NCBI GenBank assembly: GCA_017408535.1
Contig: JAFQUL010000085.1
Coordinates: forward strand, 1-8,755
Length of the DNA: 8,755 nucleotides
Source of the DNA: Clostridia bacterium
Lineage (GTDB): Bacteria; Bacillota; Clostridia; Oscillospirales; CAG-272
Direction: 5' to 3'
The number at the start of each line of letters is the position of its first letter. The first letter of the stretch is position 1. Below are positions 1-6,933 of this stretch, one piece after another. A program made the position numbers and the translations under genes. The notes under the pieces were generated by a model. The model searched no databases, had not been told where the DNA came from, and saw only the letters and a list, made by a program, of their open reading frames with translations.

Positions 1-17
1 AATGCAACAACCGTGGA

Positions 18-78
18 GTTTGATTTGGCGGTCTGAAAACCGCCATTTTGGGCATTGAAATGCCCAAAAACATCAAAC
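18..78. repeat. Three-way-junction hairpin element downstream of gene A
   Basis: A 7-bp closing stem (GTTTGAT at 18-24 with ATCAAAC at 72-78) encloses two perfect hairpins. The first pairs GGCGGT (27-32) with ACCGCC (39-44). The second pairs TTTTGGGCAT (46-55) with ATGCCCAAAA (60-69) around a 4-nt loop. Almost no bases are left unpaired at the junction. It lies about 110 nt past the stop codon of gene A and could act at the mRNA 3' end, or it could be a REP/MITE-like intergenic element. Neither hairpin is followed by a convincing T run on the minus strand, so I do not call it a terminator. Pairing is read directly from the sequence; the role is unknown. Confidence 0.6.
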
Positions 79-87
79 ATCCGCATC

Positions 88-136
88 AAATTACTTCGTA
101 ATTTACGAAAATTTCTCCTTTCGGAGAGATTTTCGT
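88..136. repeat. Two adjacent hairpins downstream of gene A
   Basis: The first hairpin pairs AAATTAC (88-94) with GTAATTT (98-104) around TTC. Directly next to it, ACGAAAAT (105-112) pairs with ATTTTCGT (129-136) and TCTCC (114-118) with GGAGA (123-127) around a TTTC loop, with one T.G wobble between the two helices. The stems stay paired on either strand. This looks like a structured intergenic repeat, perhaps a dispersed one, but a single copy is visible here. No coding potential is seen. Confidence 0.55.
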
Positions 137-166
137 GGGGGGTGATCGCTTAACGCGACACCCCCC
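137..166 (-). terminator. Candidate 3'-end hairpin of gene A
   Basis: GGGGGGTG (137-144) pairs with CACCCCCC (159-166), continued by TCGC (146-149) with GCGA (155-158) around a 5-nt loop, with one bulged A at 145. It is the first stable structure a transcript of gene A would meet, about 20 nt after the stop codon. On the minus strand the bases after the stem read ACGAAAATC, not a T run, so it is a weak intrinsic-terminator candidate despite the very stable stem. It could equally protect the mRNA 3' end. Confidence 0.45.
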
Positions 167-187
167 TTCCTTTATGCAGATAATTAC

Positions 188-1684
188 TTATTGGTTAAAC
201 TTGGCTGACAACCGGTATATCTTGAGCGCATTCTTTACCTTATTCGACATAGAAGCGTGGTTACTTGCATAGTTCTGCATATCGTCAACGAGCATTTGTC
301 TGAAGGAAGAAGGATAGCTTGCACCGAGAGTTTCAAGGTAGATCCATGCGGCGTCTACCTTAAAGCCGTCGACCACAAGGTCAAGCATCTTTCTTGACTG
401 AGGGTCGCTCATATATTTACCCTTGAGTGCAGTGTTAAGATATGCGGGCTCGGTATCTCTGTATGCGTAGGATGCAAGTGCCTCAAGCACAGCCGCAGCA
501 GCGTCGGGATTACGGTTGGTCTTGGGGATTCCGAAGGAGGTGTAGCTGTCGTGGGCATAGCTGTAATAATTCTTCTGTACTTCGTCAAACTTGGGGAAGG
601 GAAGGATACCGTAGTCGCTTTGCATATTTCTGAGAGTGGGACTCTCAATGGCAAGGAGCTTGTTGTTCATAAAGAGCAGACTGTCATTTGCAAACATCTG
701 TGATAGCTTGTCAAGGTCACCGTCCTGCTTGCCTGCATCGTAGCAGCCGACGGTATTATAAATAAGATTATAGATCTTCTCCATAGCGGTATAGAGCTTG
801 TCGGTAGGAACGTCAAGCTCAAACCAGCCTTCACCGTCAGGGGAAAGTACGTTGATATCAAAGCTTGACCACATGGCATCGGTTGAGATAGCTCTCTGGA
901 ATCCGATACCGAAGGTATCCTCTTTGTCCGGTGTAGTTGAACCGTTGTTGTCAACGTATATCGAACTGCCGAGCTCATAGAACTTGTCATAGGTCCATTC
1001 GCCGCGGTCAACTATATCGTATAATTCATTCAGCTCCGGGAACTTGGAAGAGTTGACCTCTGCCAGATGCTTGTTATAGAAAATTGCAAACAAATAGCGG
1101 GTGAGAGAGAGGGAGAGAGAACCGGTGGTGACGTAAAGGCCGTCCATTATCTCGGCCTCTTCATTGAAGGTATGGGACCACCAGGGCTTTTCGAGATCGA
1201 TGTAGTTAAGATCGTAAAGGTCTACAAGCTGATCCATAAAAATGAATCTGGTAAAGGCAAAGGTAACGTAGCCGTAGATCTGATACAGATCCTCATCAGA
1301 TGCGTACTGTCTCTCCATTGCGTCTTCGTAATCGTCGTCATCAATGTATTCAGGCTGAATCTCAACGCCGAGACGGTCTTCAACGTATTTTTCTCTGTTA
1401 TAGACAGAGTCGTTTACGATCTCGCTGTTAAGCTCATCAGTACAGATCTCAGAAAGCTTATCGGTCTTATCAACCACAAGGAATCTGATAAGTGCACCGT
1501 TAAAATCAAGATCATCGGGGAGCTCGTCCTCCTCGTACTGGATCACGGGATTTGTGACGGTACCGCCGGTAGTTGTGTCTCCGGAAGGGGTGGTGTCCTT
1601 CGGGGTATTACTGTCGCCGCCTGCACAGGCCGCAAAGGAGAGCAGCATAGCAACAGCCAGAAGTACACTGAAAAACGATTTCAT
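188..1684 (-). CDS. Gene A: solute-binding lipoprotein of an ABC importer (family 1-like), paralogue A
   Basis: The 498-residue product is probably a surface-anchored solute-binding protein delivering a sugar or oligosaccharide to an ABC permease. The signal peptide has K2, a hydrophobic core (residues 4-18) and lipobox FAAC with the lipidated Cys at 20. A Thr/Gly/Asp-rich linker (21-50) precedes the folded part. Array-wide landmarks are LPDDLDF near 55-61, NDSVYNRE at 91-98, LEKPWWS at 164-170, an EF-hand-like acidic loop at 245-256, WSSFD at 272-276 and LRNMQSDYGILPFPK at 351-365. Two mature cysteines (C81 and C314) are present; gene E also has ICTDELN and GC-aromatic, so a disulphide is possible. 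The start is set by GGAGG 5 nt upstream. It is the last gene of the array, about 200 bp after gene B. The substrate is unknown; the family assignment rests on remembered relatives and overall length. Confidence 0.87.
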   Translation of the reverse strand: MKSFFSVLLAVAMLLSFAACAGGDSNTPKDTTPSGDTTTGGTVTNPVIQYEEDELPDDLDFNGALIRFLVVDKTDKLSEICTDELNSEIVNDSVYNREKYVEDRLGVEIQPEYIDDDDYEDAMERQYASDEDLYQIYGYVTFAFTRFIFMDQLVDLYDLNYIDLEKPWWSHTFNEEAEIMDGLYVTTGSLSLSLTRYLFAIFYNKHLAEVNSSKFPELNELYDIVDRGEWTYDKFYELGSSIYVDNNGSTTPDKEDTFGIGFQRAISTDAMWSSFDINVLSPDGEGWFELDVPTDKLYTAMEKIYNLIYNTVGCYDAGKQDGDLDKLSQMFANDSLLFMNNKLLAIESPTLRNMQSDYGILPFPKFDEVQKNYYSYAHDSYTSFGIPKTNRNPDAAAAVLEALASYAYRDTEPAYLNTALKGKYMSDPQSRKMLDLVVDGFKVDAAWIYLETLGASYPSSFRQMLVDDMQNYASNHASMSNKVKNALKIYRLSAKFNQ

Positions 1685-1698
1685 ATTTACCTCCGTTT

Positions 1699-1728
1699 GT
1701 TACATCCGGCAGAATGTACCGGTGCAAC
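1699..1728 (-). promoter_or_regulatory. 5'-leader hairpin of gene A
   Basis: On the transcribed (minus) strand GTTGCA (1728-1723) pairs with TGTAAC (1704-1699) through one G.U pair, and CCGG (1722-1719) pairs with CCGG (1709-1706) with one bulged A, around a 9-nt loop. The G.U pair would be an A.C mismatch on the other strand, which favours an RNA structure in the mRNA of gene A. The hairpin ends 4 nt before the Shine-Dalgarno. The leader here is about 65 nt, against about 20-25 nt for genes B to D. Confidence 0.45.
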
Positions 1729-1755
1729 CTTTATAAAATTATATATTATACACAT

Positions 1756-1785
1756 ATTATACAATATAAAGCAACGGGAAGTCAA
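1756..1785 (-). promoter_or_regulatory. Promoter of gene A
   Basis: On the minus strand the -35 is TTGACT (1785-1780) and the -10 is TATAAT (1761-1756), separated by 18 nt, a near-consensus housekeeping promoter. A second TATAAT lies at 1750-1745 without a matching -35. Transcription would begin near 1749, giving a leader of about 65 nt. Confidence 0.8.
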
Positions 1786-1814
1786 TCCCCATTTTTTTGA
1801 GTTTGAAGCTTCAG

Positions 1815-1864
1815 AAAAACAGACAAAGCGGCTGTCCGCTTGTTTGAGCGAACAACCGCTGTCT
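1815..1864 (-). terminator. Intrinsic terminator of gene B
   Basis: On the minus strand a long interrupted hairpin spans 1864-1821: AGAC/GTCT, AGCGG/CCGCT, TGT/ACA and CGCT/AGCG helices around a 6-nt loop. It is followed by TTTTT (1819-1815). It begins 18 nt past the stop codon of gene B and ends before the promoter of gene A, so the two genes are probably transcribed separately. Confidence 0.75.
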
Positions 1865-1881
1865 TTAATAAAAATTTCTTA

Positions 1882-3366
1882 TCAGGAGAATTTTGATGCG
1901 ACCTTATACATCTTCAGGTTAGTTTCTACCTTCTTTGACTGACTTGCATACTTGCCTGCATAGCTGGTATCGTCAGAGGGCCTGAAGTTTGCAGGGAATC
2001 CGGCACCAAGAGTCTCAAGGTAGATCCAGGCGGCGTCTACCTTGAATCCGTCAACCACAAGATCAAGCATCTTTCTTGACTGGGGATCGTTCATATACTT
2101 ACCCTTGAGAGCAACGTTGAAATAACTGGGATTGGTCTCTCTGTATGCATAGGAAGCCAGCGCCTCAAGCACAGCCGCGGAGACGTCGGGTGCAAGATTG
2201 GTCTTGGGGATAGCAAATGAAGTGTAGCTGTCGTGAGCGTAGGTGTAGTATTCCTTCTGTGCGGAGTTGTACTTGGGGAAGGGGAGGATACCGTAGTCAC
2301 TCTGCATATTTCTCAGGGTCGGGCTCTCAACGGCATCAAGCTTATTGTTCATAAAGAGCAGGTTATCTCCCGCCATCATTTCTGACAATACCTTAAGATC
2401 TTCGTCATCTCCGCCGGGGTTAAAGCAACCGGGGGTATTGTTAAGAAGAGTATGTATCTTACCCAGTACGTCGTACATTTTCTCAACGGGAACGTCAAGC
2501 TCAAACCAGCCGTCACCGTCCGGGGAAAGTATGTCGATATCAAAGCTGGACCAGATAACGTCTGCACCTATACATTCCTGGAAACCGATACCGTAGTAGT
2601 CCTCCTCGTCTCTTGTGTCGTTACCGTTGTTGTCGGTATAGATAGAGCTGCCAAGCTCATAGAATTTGTCGTATGTCCAATCGCCGCGGTCAACTATATC
2701 ATATAGCTCGTTTAACTCCGGGAAGGTGGCAGAGTGGCTGTCTGCCAGCTTTTTGTTGTAGAAAATGGCGAACATAGAACGGCTGAGGGAAAGAGCGAGA
2801 GAGCCTGTTGCCACGTACTGACCGTCCATTATCTCAGCCTCTGCATTGAAGGTCTGGGACCACCAGGGCTTTTCCAGATCCAGATAGTTAAGAGTGGTAA
2901 GATCGTAGAGGTAGTCGGTAAACACGAATCTTGTAAACGCGAAGGTAATGTATCCGCACAGCTGATACATATCCTCGTCAGACATATGCTGTCTCTCGAG
3001 CTCGGTCTCGTAATCCAGAGGACCGATAAATACCGGATTGATCTCAACACCGAGGCGCTCCTCAACGTATTTTTGTCTGTTGTAAATGGAGTCATTAACG
3101 ATATCACTGTTAAGCTCGTCGGTGAAAATTTCATTGGTACGGATGTTTGCTGTCCCTTGACCGGCAAGTGCAAAGTTTATAACCTGTCCGCCGAAGTCAA
3201 GGTCATCCGGGATGTCGTCTTTCTCGTAGTCAAGGGTGTTTTCCGGATCAGACGTGGTGGTGTAGCTTGGTCCGGTGCCGTCATTTGGCATATCTGTTCC
3301 TCCGGAGCAGGCCGCCAGCGTGAGCAGCATGGATGCCAGGATAAGTATACTTAAAAATGATCTCAT
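1882..3366 (-). CDS. Gene B: solute-binding lipoprotein of an ABC importer (family 1-like), paralogue B
   Basis: The 494-residue product has the best lipobox of the five (LAAC, Cys 20), followed by a short Thr/Asp/Gly linker. It aligns without gaps to gene A from residue 1 to about 462, including LEKPWWS (164-170), the acidic loop at 245-256, and LRNMQSDYGILPFPK (351-365). It is closest in type to gene C: both have GADVIWSSFDIDIL, CF(N/D)PG, NP(S/N)YFNVALKG and an FRPS-DTSYA tail, where genes A and E differ. The frame stays open 12 codons further to a TTG at 3402, but that codon lies inside the promoter. ATG at 3366 has GGAGG 5 nt upstream and makes the signal peptide match its paralogues. 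The role as a sugar-type binding lipoprotein is inferred as for gene A. Confidence 0.87.
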   Translation of the reverse strand: MRSFLSILILASMLLTLAACSGGTDMPNDGTGPSYTTTSDPENTLDYEKDDIPDDLDFGGQVINFALAGQGTANIRTNEIFTDELNSDIVNDSIYNRQKYVEERLGVEINPVFIGPLDYETELERQHMSDEDMYQLCGYITFAFTRFVFTDYLYDLTTLNYLDLEKPWWSQTFNAEAEIMDGQYVATGSLALSLSRSMFAIFYNKKLADSHSATFPELNELYDIVDRGDWTYDKFYELGSSIYTDNNGNDTRDEEDYYGIGFQECIGADVIWSSFDIDILSPDGDGWFELDVPVEKMYDVLGKIHTLLNNTPGCFNPGGDDEDLKVLSEMMAGDNLLFMNNKLDAVESPTLRNMQSDYGILPFPKYNSAQKEYYTYAHDSYTSFAIPKTNLAPDVSAAVLEALASYAYRETNPSYFNVALKGKYMNDPQSRKMLDLVVDGFKVDAAWIYLETLGAGFPANFRPSDDTSYAGKYASQSKKVETNLKMYKVASKFS

Positions 3367-3371
3367 AATTG

Positions 3372-3376
3372 CCTCC
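3372..3376 (-). promoter_or_regulatory. Ribosome binding site deciding the start of gene B
   Basis: GGAGG on the minus strand, 5 nt before the ATG at 3366, is the same spacing as in all four other genes. It rules out the upstream in-frame TTG at 3402, which has no Shine-Dalgarno and overlaps the -10/spacer region. Confidence 0.85.
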
Positions 3377-3393
3377 ACATAACCTTTTATCGA

Positions 3394-3422
3394 ATTGTAC
3401 AATAAAACACATTACTTGTCAA
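3394..3422 (-). promoter_or_regulatory. Promoter of gene B
   Basis: On the minus strand -35 TTGACA (3422-3417) and -10 TACAAT (3399-3394) are separated by 17 nt, the strongest match to consensus in the window. The -10 lies 27 nt before the ATG, so the leader is only about 20 nt. Confidence 0.85.
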
Positions 3423-3463
3423 TATTTTTGTGGAAATTTGGGAATTATAAGCATATTATATAA

Positions 3464-3508
3464 AAAATCAAATGGCACATCCGAAACCGAAAGGATCCGG
3501 ATGTGCCA
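3464..3508 (-). terminator. Intrinsic terminator of gene C
   Basis: An 11-bp perfect stem, TGGCACATCCG (3473-3483) with CGGATGTGCCA (3498-3508), with a 14-nt loop. On the minus strand it is followed by TTTGATTTTTTA. It starts about 25 nt past the stop codon of gene C and lies upstream of the promoter of gene B. Confidence 0.72.
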
Positions 3509-3533
3509 CTAAAATTTAATTTACTAAAAACCG

Positions 3534-5012
3534 TTAGGAGAAGCTTGTCTGACTCTTATAAAGCTTCAGCATTAACGGTATCTGCTTTGAAAGCTTTGCG
3601 TAATCGGTTGCATAGCTGGTGTCACTTGAGGGTCTGAAGCTGGAGGGGAACTTTGCACCGAGAGTCTCAAGATAGATCCATGCCGCGTCTACCTTAAAGC
3701 CATTTACAACTGTGTCAAGCATCATTCTTGACTGAGGATCGCTCATATATTTACCCTTGAGAGCAACGTTGAAGTAATTGGGGTTGGTCTCTCTGTAAGA
3801 ATAGGAAGCAAGAGCCTCAAGCACCGCCGCTGCGGCATCTGTGTTGCGGCAGGTCTTGGGAATTGCAAATGAGGTGTAGCTGTCATGAGCGTAGGTGTAG
3901 TAGTTGTCCTGCTTATCGTCATACTTGGGGAAGGGGAGAATACCGTAGTCGCTCTGCATATTTCGCATGGTTGCGCTCTCAACTGCGTCAAGAGTGTTAC
4001 TCATAAAGAGCAGGTTGTCCGCGGCCATCATTGCGGAGAGATCGTCGAGATTTTCGTCACCGTGACCGGGGTCAAAACAGCCGGGAGTGTCGTTAAGGAG
4101 AACGTGTATTCTCTCAAGAGAAGAGTACATCTTCTCAACGGGAACGGCAAGCTCAAACCAGCCCTCTTCATCGTGGGACAAGATGTCGATATCAAAACTG
4201 GACCAGATAACGTCTGCACCCACCCAGCCCTGGAAACCGATACCGAAGGTATCTTCCATGTCCTTGAGGTCGTCACCGTTGTTGTCAACGTAGATCTCGC
4301 TGCCAAGCTCGTAGAACTTATCATAGGTCCACTCTCCGCGGTCAACTATGTCGTAAAGCTCGTTTAACTCGGGATGTTTATCGGAGTAGTTGTCTGCAAG
4401 AGTCTTGTTGTAGAATACCGCAAACATAGAACGTTGGAGAGAAAGAGCAAGAGAACCGGTTGCAACGAACTGCATGTCCATTATCTCCGCTTCCTCGTTA
4501 AAGGTCTGAGACCACCAGGGCTTTTCAAGATCAATGTAGTTAAGCTGGTTAAGGTCGTTAAAGTAGTCGGTGAAAACAAATCTGGTGAAAGCAAAGGTAA
4601 TATAGCCAAGTACCTGATAAATATCGTCGTCAGACGCGTGCTGCTTTTCGACTACATCTTCATATTCATTTTCACTGACGTACTCAGCCTCAAGCTCAAC
4701 GTCAAGACGATCTTCAACGTACTTTTCTCTGTTATAAACAGAGTCGTTTACAACGTCGCTGTTAAGCTCATCGGTAAATATTTCGGTGTTCAACGTTCTC
4801 TGACCGGGAAGGAGAAAGGTTATCTTTTCACCGCCAAGGCGGAGATCGTCCGGAAGATCGTCCTCCTCGTAAACGGTATCATTTTGCGGATTTGATGCTG
4901 TAGTATCGTTTGATACGGTGGTGTCCTTCGGCTGATCAGCACTTCCGCCGGAACAAGCGGCGAAGGAAAACAGCATAATAAGCACAAGGACTATACTGAT
5001 AAGTGATTTCAT
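3534..5012 (-). CDS. Gene C: solute-binding lipoprotein of an ABC importer (family 1-like), paralogue C
   Basis: The 492-residue product has a signal peptide ending in FAAC with Cys 20, then a Ser/Thr/Asp-rich linker to about residue 50. Landmarks are DDLPDDLR (51-58), NDSVYNREKYVEDRL near 89-103, LEKPWWS (162-168), the acidic loop DNNGDDLKDMED (243-254), WSSFD (270-274) and the MRNMQSDYGILPFPK block (349-363). The body groups with gene B, while the signal peptide, linker and even the DNA upstream of the -35 are very close to gene D. At 386-388 KTCRN replaces KTNRN, adding a cysteine. The start is fixed by GGAGG 5 nt upstream. Probable role is extracytoplasmic binding of a carbohydrate-like ligand; the substrate is unknown. 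Confidence 0.87.
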   Translation of the reverse strand: MKSLISIVLVLIMLFSFAACSGGSADQPKDTTVSNDTTASNPQNDTVYEEDDLPDDLRLGGEKITFLLPGQRTLNTEIFTDELNSDVVNDSVYNREKYVEDRLDVELEAEYVSENEYEDVVEKQHASDDDIYQVLGYITFAFTRFVFTDYFNDLNQLNYIDLEKPWWSQTFNEEAEIMDMQFVATGSLALSLQRSMFAVFYNKTLADNYSDKHPELNELYDIVDRGEWTYDKFYELGSEIYVDNNGDDLKDMEDTFGIGFQGWVGADVIWSSFDIDILSHDEEGWFELAVPVEKMYSSLERIHVLLNDTPGCFDPGHGDENLDDLSAMMAADNLLFMSNTLDAVESATMRNMQSDYGILPFPKYDDKQDNYYTYAHDSYTSFAIPKTCRNTDAAAAVLEALASYSYRETNPNYFNVALKGKYMSDPQSRMMLDTVVNGFKVDAAWIYLETLGAKFPSSFRPSSDTSYATDYAKLSKQIPLMLKLYKSQTSFS

Positions 5013-5041
5013 GATTTCCTCCTGGATAATATTTTATGTAT

Positions 5042-5070
5042 ATTATACATACTGGAATATAGAAAGTCAA
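5042..5070 (-). promoter_or_regulatory. Promoter of gene C
   Basis: On the minus strand -35 TTGACT (5070-5065) and -10 TATAAT (5047-5042) with a 17-nt spacer, 29 nt before the ATG. The 17 bases at 5067-5083, which cover part of the -35 and the DNA upstream of it, match the corresponding DNA of gene D (6772-6788) at 15 positions, so the duplication included the promoter. Confidence 0.82.
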
Positions 5071-5127
5071 TGGAATTCGGTCAGATAATACGGAAAAAAT
5101 ATGGGAAAAACACCCTGTTACAGACGT

Positions 5128-5144
5128 AGGACGAAGTCCTTTTT
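5128..5144 (+). other. Small hairpin with T run
   Basis: AGGAC (5128-5132) pairs with GTCCT (5136-5140) around GAA, followed on the plus strand by TTTT. It lies between the promoter of gene C and the 3' hairpin of gene D. The 5-bp stem is too short to be a confident terminator. No plus-strand gene in the window would use it. Confidence 0.25.
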
Positions 5145-5174
5145 GCCGAGAACTACAAAAATATTTCGGTAATA

Positions 5175-5218
5175 ACTCAGCCCCACGGACTTTTTATCCG
5201 TGGGGCCGAGTCGTTTTT
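5175..5218. terminator. Strong 3' hairpin of gene D, possibly bidirectional
   Basis: GCCCCACGGA (5180-5189) pairs with TCCGTGGGGC (5197-5206) and ACTC (5175-5178) with GAGT (5208-5211), separated by one mismatch, with a 7-nt loop. It begins 15 nt past the stop codon of gene D. On the minus strand the stem is followed by TATTACC, a poor T run, whereas on the plus strand it is followed by CGTTTTTG. It probably ends or protects the gene D transcript, and would also stop plus-strand transcription. Confidence 0.6.
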
Positions 5219-5225
5219 GCGTGTA

Positions 5226-6716
5226 TTAATCAAAGCTGGAGCCTGTTAGATAGGCTTTGAGACGAAGATTCATCTTTCTTTCGAGAGTAGCGTGCTTACT
5301 TGCAAAGTTGGTATCGCCGTTGTGAATGGCGATTCTCATTTCAGAGGGATACTCTGCGCCGAGAGTCTCGAGATATATCCAGGCTGCGTCAACCTTGAAG
5401 CCGTCAACTACAAGGTCAAGCATCTTTCTTGACTGTGGATCGCTCATATACTTACCCTTAAGTGCAGTATTAAGGTATGCGGGCTCAGTTTCTCTGTATG
5501 CATAGGATGCCATTGCCTCAAGAACCGCACCGGCAACATCGGGGTTACGGTTGGTCTTAGGGATGGCGAAGGAGGTGTAGCTGTCGTGTGCATAGGTGTA
5601 GTAATTATCCTGAGCTTCGTTGAATTTCGGGGTGGGAAGGATACCGTAGTCGCTCTGCATATTTCTGAGAGTGGTGGTCTCGATAGCGTCAAGGGTATTG
5701 TTCATAAAGAGGAGGTTGTCGCCTGCAAGCATAGTGGACAGAATATCGAGTTTTTCGTCACCATAACCGGCATCAAAGCAGCCGGGAGTATCAAAGAGAA
5801 GGGTGTTCATCTTTTCAAGAGAAGTATAGAGCTTTTCTGTGGGGATATCTGACTCAAACCAACCGTCGTCGGTGGGAGAGAGAAGGTTGATATCAAAGCT
5901 TGACCAGAAGAAATCTATGCCGATACCGCTGGAGAATCCGAGGCCGAATCTATCCTCTTCGTCTGCGGTAGTATCGCCGTTATTGTCCTCGTAAATGGTA
6001 CTGCCGAGTTCGTGGAATTTATCGAATGTCCAGTCACCACTATTAACCAGCCCGTAAAGATCGCCAAGCTCGGGGATACTTGCGGCATATTCATCCGCAA
6101 CGCTCTTGTTGTAGAAAATGGCGAACATAGAACGGGCAAGGGAAAGTGAAAGGGATCCGGTGGTAACGTAGAGACTATCCTTGATCTCGGCCTCGTTATT
6201 AAAGGTCTGGGACCACCAGGGTTTTTCAAGATCAATATAGTTTACACCGTACAGATCGTGGAAGTAGTTTATAAATACGAATCTGGTGAAGGCGAAGGTG
6301 GAATAACCAAGGAGTTGGTACATATCCTCGTCAGATGCGTGCTGCTTTTCAACTTCCTTTTCGAAATCGCCGCCGGTCATCGGGTCTATGTACATAGGCT
6401 CCAGCTCTACACCGAGACGCTCCTCAACAAAGTTCTCTCTGTTATAGATAGAGTCGTTTACAATGTCACTGCTGAGCTCCTCGGCAAAAAGATCGTGGAC
6501 ACCGGTTTTGACGATCAGAAATTTTACCGTTTCGCCGTCAAAGCGGAGATCGTCCGGAAGATCGTCCTCTTCGTAAACAATGTCATTTTGCGGCTTTGAT
6601 GCCGTGGTGTCGCCGGAGAGGGTAGTGTCCTGAGGCTGATCGGTACTTCCGCCGGAACAGGCAACGAAGGAAAGCAACATAATAATTGTAAGGACTATAC
6701 TGATAAATGATCTCAT
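5226..6716 (-). CDS. Gene D: solute-binding lipoprotein of an ABC importer (family 1-like), paralogue D
   Basis: The 496-residue product has lipobox FVAC (Cys 20) and a linker almost the same as that of gene C up to DDLPDDLR (51-58). Downstream it changes type. FHDLYGVNYIDLEKPWWS (152-169) and VTTGSLSLSL match gene E, and TEPAYLNTALKG (411-422) matches gene A. The acidic loop is DNNGDTTADEED (244-255) and the invariant block is LRNMQSDYGILPTPK, with Thr for Phe before PK. Apart from the lipidated residue the only cysteine is C313. The frame is open 10 codons upstream (to 6746), but that stretch lies in the promoter/leader. ATG at 6716 has GGGAGGA upstream and restores the family signal peptide. 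Ligand unknown; function inferred from family resemblance. Confidence 0.87.
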   Translation of the reverse strand: MRSFISIVLTIIMLLSFVACSGGSTDQPQDTTLSGDTTASKPQNDIVYEEDDLPDDLRFDGETVKFLIVKTGVHDLFAEELSSDIVNDSIYNRENFVEERLGVELEPMYIDPMTGGDFEKEVEKQHASDEDMYQLLGYSTFAFTRFVFINYFHDLYGVNYIDLEKPWWSQTFNNEAEIKDSLYVTTGSLSLSLARSMFAIFYNKSVADEYAASIPELGDLYGLVNSGDWTFDKFHELGSTIYEDNNGDTTADEEDRFGLGFSSGIGIDFFWSSFDINLLSPTDDGWFESDIPTEKLYTSLEKMNTLLFDTPGCFDAGYGDEKLDILSTMLAGDNLLFMNNTLDAIETTTLRNMQSDYGILPTPKFNEAQDNYYTYAHDSYTSFAIPKTNRNPDVAGAVLEAMASYAYRETEPAYLNTALKGKYMSDPQSRKMLDLVVDGFKVDAAWIYLETLGAEYPSEMRIAIHNGDTNFASKHATLERKMNLRLKAYLTGSSFD

Positions 6717-6720
6717 AACA

Positions 6721-6727
6721 TCCTCCC
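6721..6727 (-). promoter_or_regulatory. Ribosome binding site deciding the start of gene D
   Basis: GGGAGGA on the minus strand (core GGAGG 6726-6722) sits 5 nt before the ATG at 6716. The longer in-frame start at 6746 overlaps the expected transcription start and has no Shine-Dalgarno, so it is rejected. Confidence 0.85.
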
Positions 6728-6746
6728 ATATAGTATAATTGTGCAT

Positions 6747-6775
6747 ATTATATATGATACAATGATAAAAATCAA
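6747..6775 (-). promoter_or_regulatory. Promoter of gene D
   Basis: On the minus strand -35 TTGATT (6775-6770) and -10 TATAAT (6752-6747) with a 17-nt spacer, 30 nt before the ATG. It is similar to the promoter of gene C in spacing and in the DNA upstream of the -35, but the -35 is weaker (TTGATT instead of TTGACT). Confidence 0.8.
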
Positions 6776-6876
6776 TGGAATTTAGTCATGAAAACAAAGA
6801 AAAAAGTTTGCTAATCGCATATAATGACGGAAAGGTCTGCCGGTCAGATTTTTTTCTTTAATATCGGCAGCGTTAC

Positions 6877-6912
6877 AAAAAAGCGGAGACGGTTTGCTGA
6901 AAACCGTCTCCG
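6877..6912 (-). terminator. Intrinsic terminator of gene E
   Basis: A perfect 12-bp stem, CGGAGACGGTTT (6884-6895) with AAACCGTCTCCG (6901-6912), with a 5-nt loop. On the minus strand it is followed by C and TTTTTT (6882-6877). It starts 21 nt past the stop codon of gene E. This is the most canonical terminator in the window and isolates gene E from gene D. Confidence 0.88.
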
Positions 6913-6933
6913 AAAGAATATTCCGTGTTATAT

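Noticed and set aside
1067..1942. A 291-codon open frame on the plus strand, antisense to gene A and running into the end of gene B, with counterparts at 2734-3354, 4374-4895, 6258-6599 and 8068-8346.
   Set aside because: These occupy the same register opposite each paralogue and arise from codon bias of the real genes. They lack ribosome sites, and the translations look like antisense of the conserved blocks.
3367..3402. A 12-codon N-terminal extension of gene B starting with TTG.
   Set aside because: It overlaps the promoter, has no Shine-Dalgarno and would put residues before an otherwise perfect lipoprotein signal peptide.
6717..6746. A 10-codon N-terminal extension of gene D.
   Set aside because: It falls inside the promoter/leader and encodes the Shine-Dalgarno itself; the paralogues have nothing comparable.
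6820..6860. A possible plus-strand terminator (TCTG/CAGA followed by seven T) between genes D and E.
   Set aside because: The stem is only 4 bp and there is no plus-strand gene; most likely chance.
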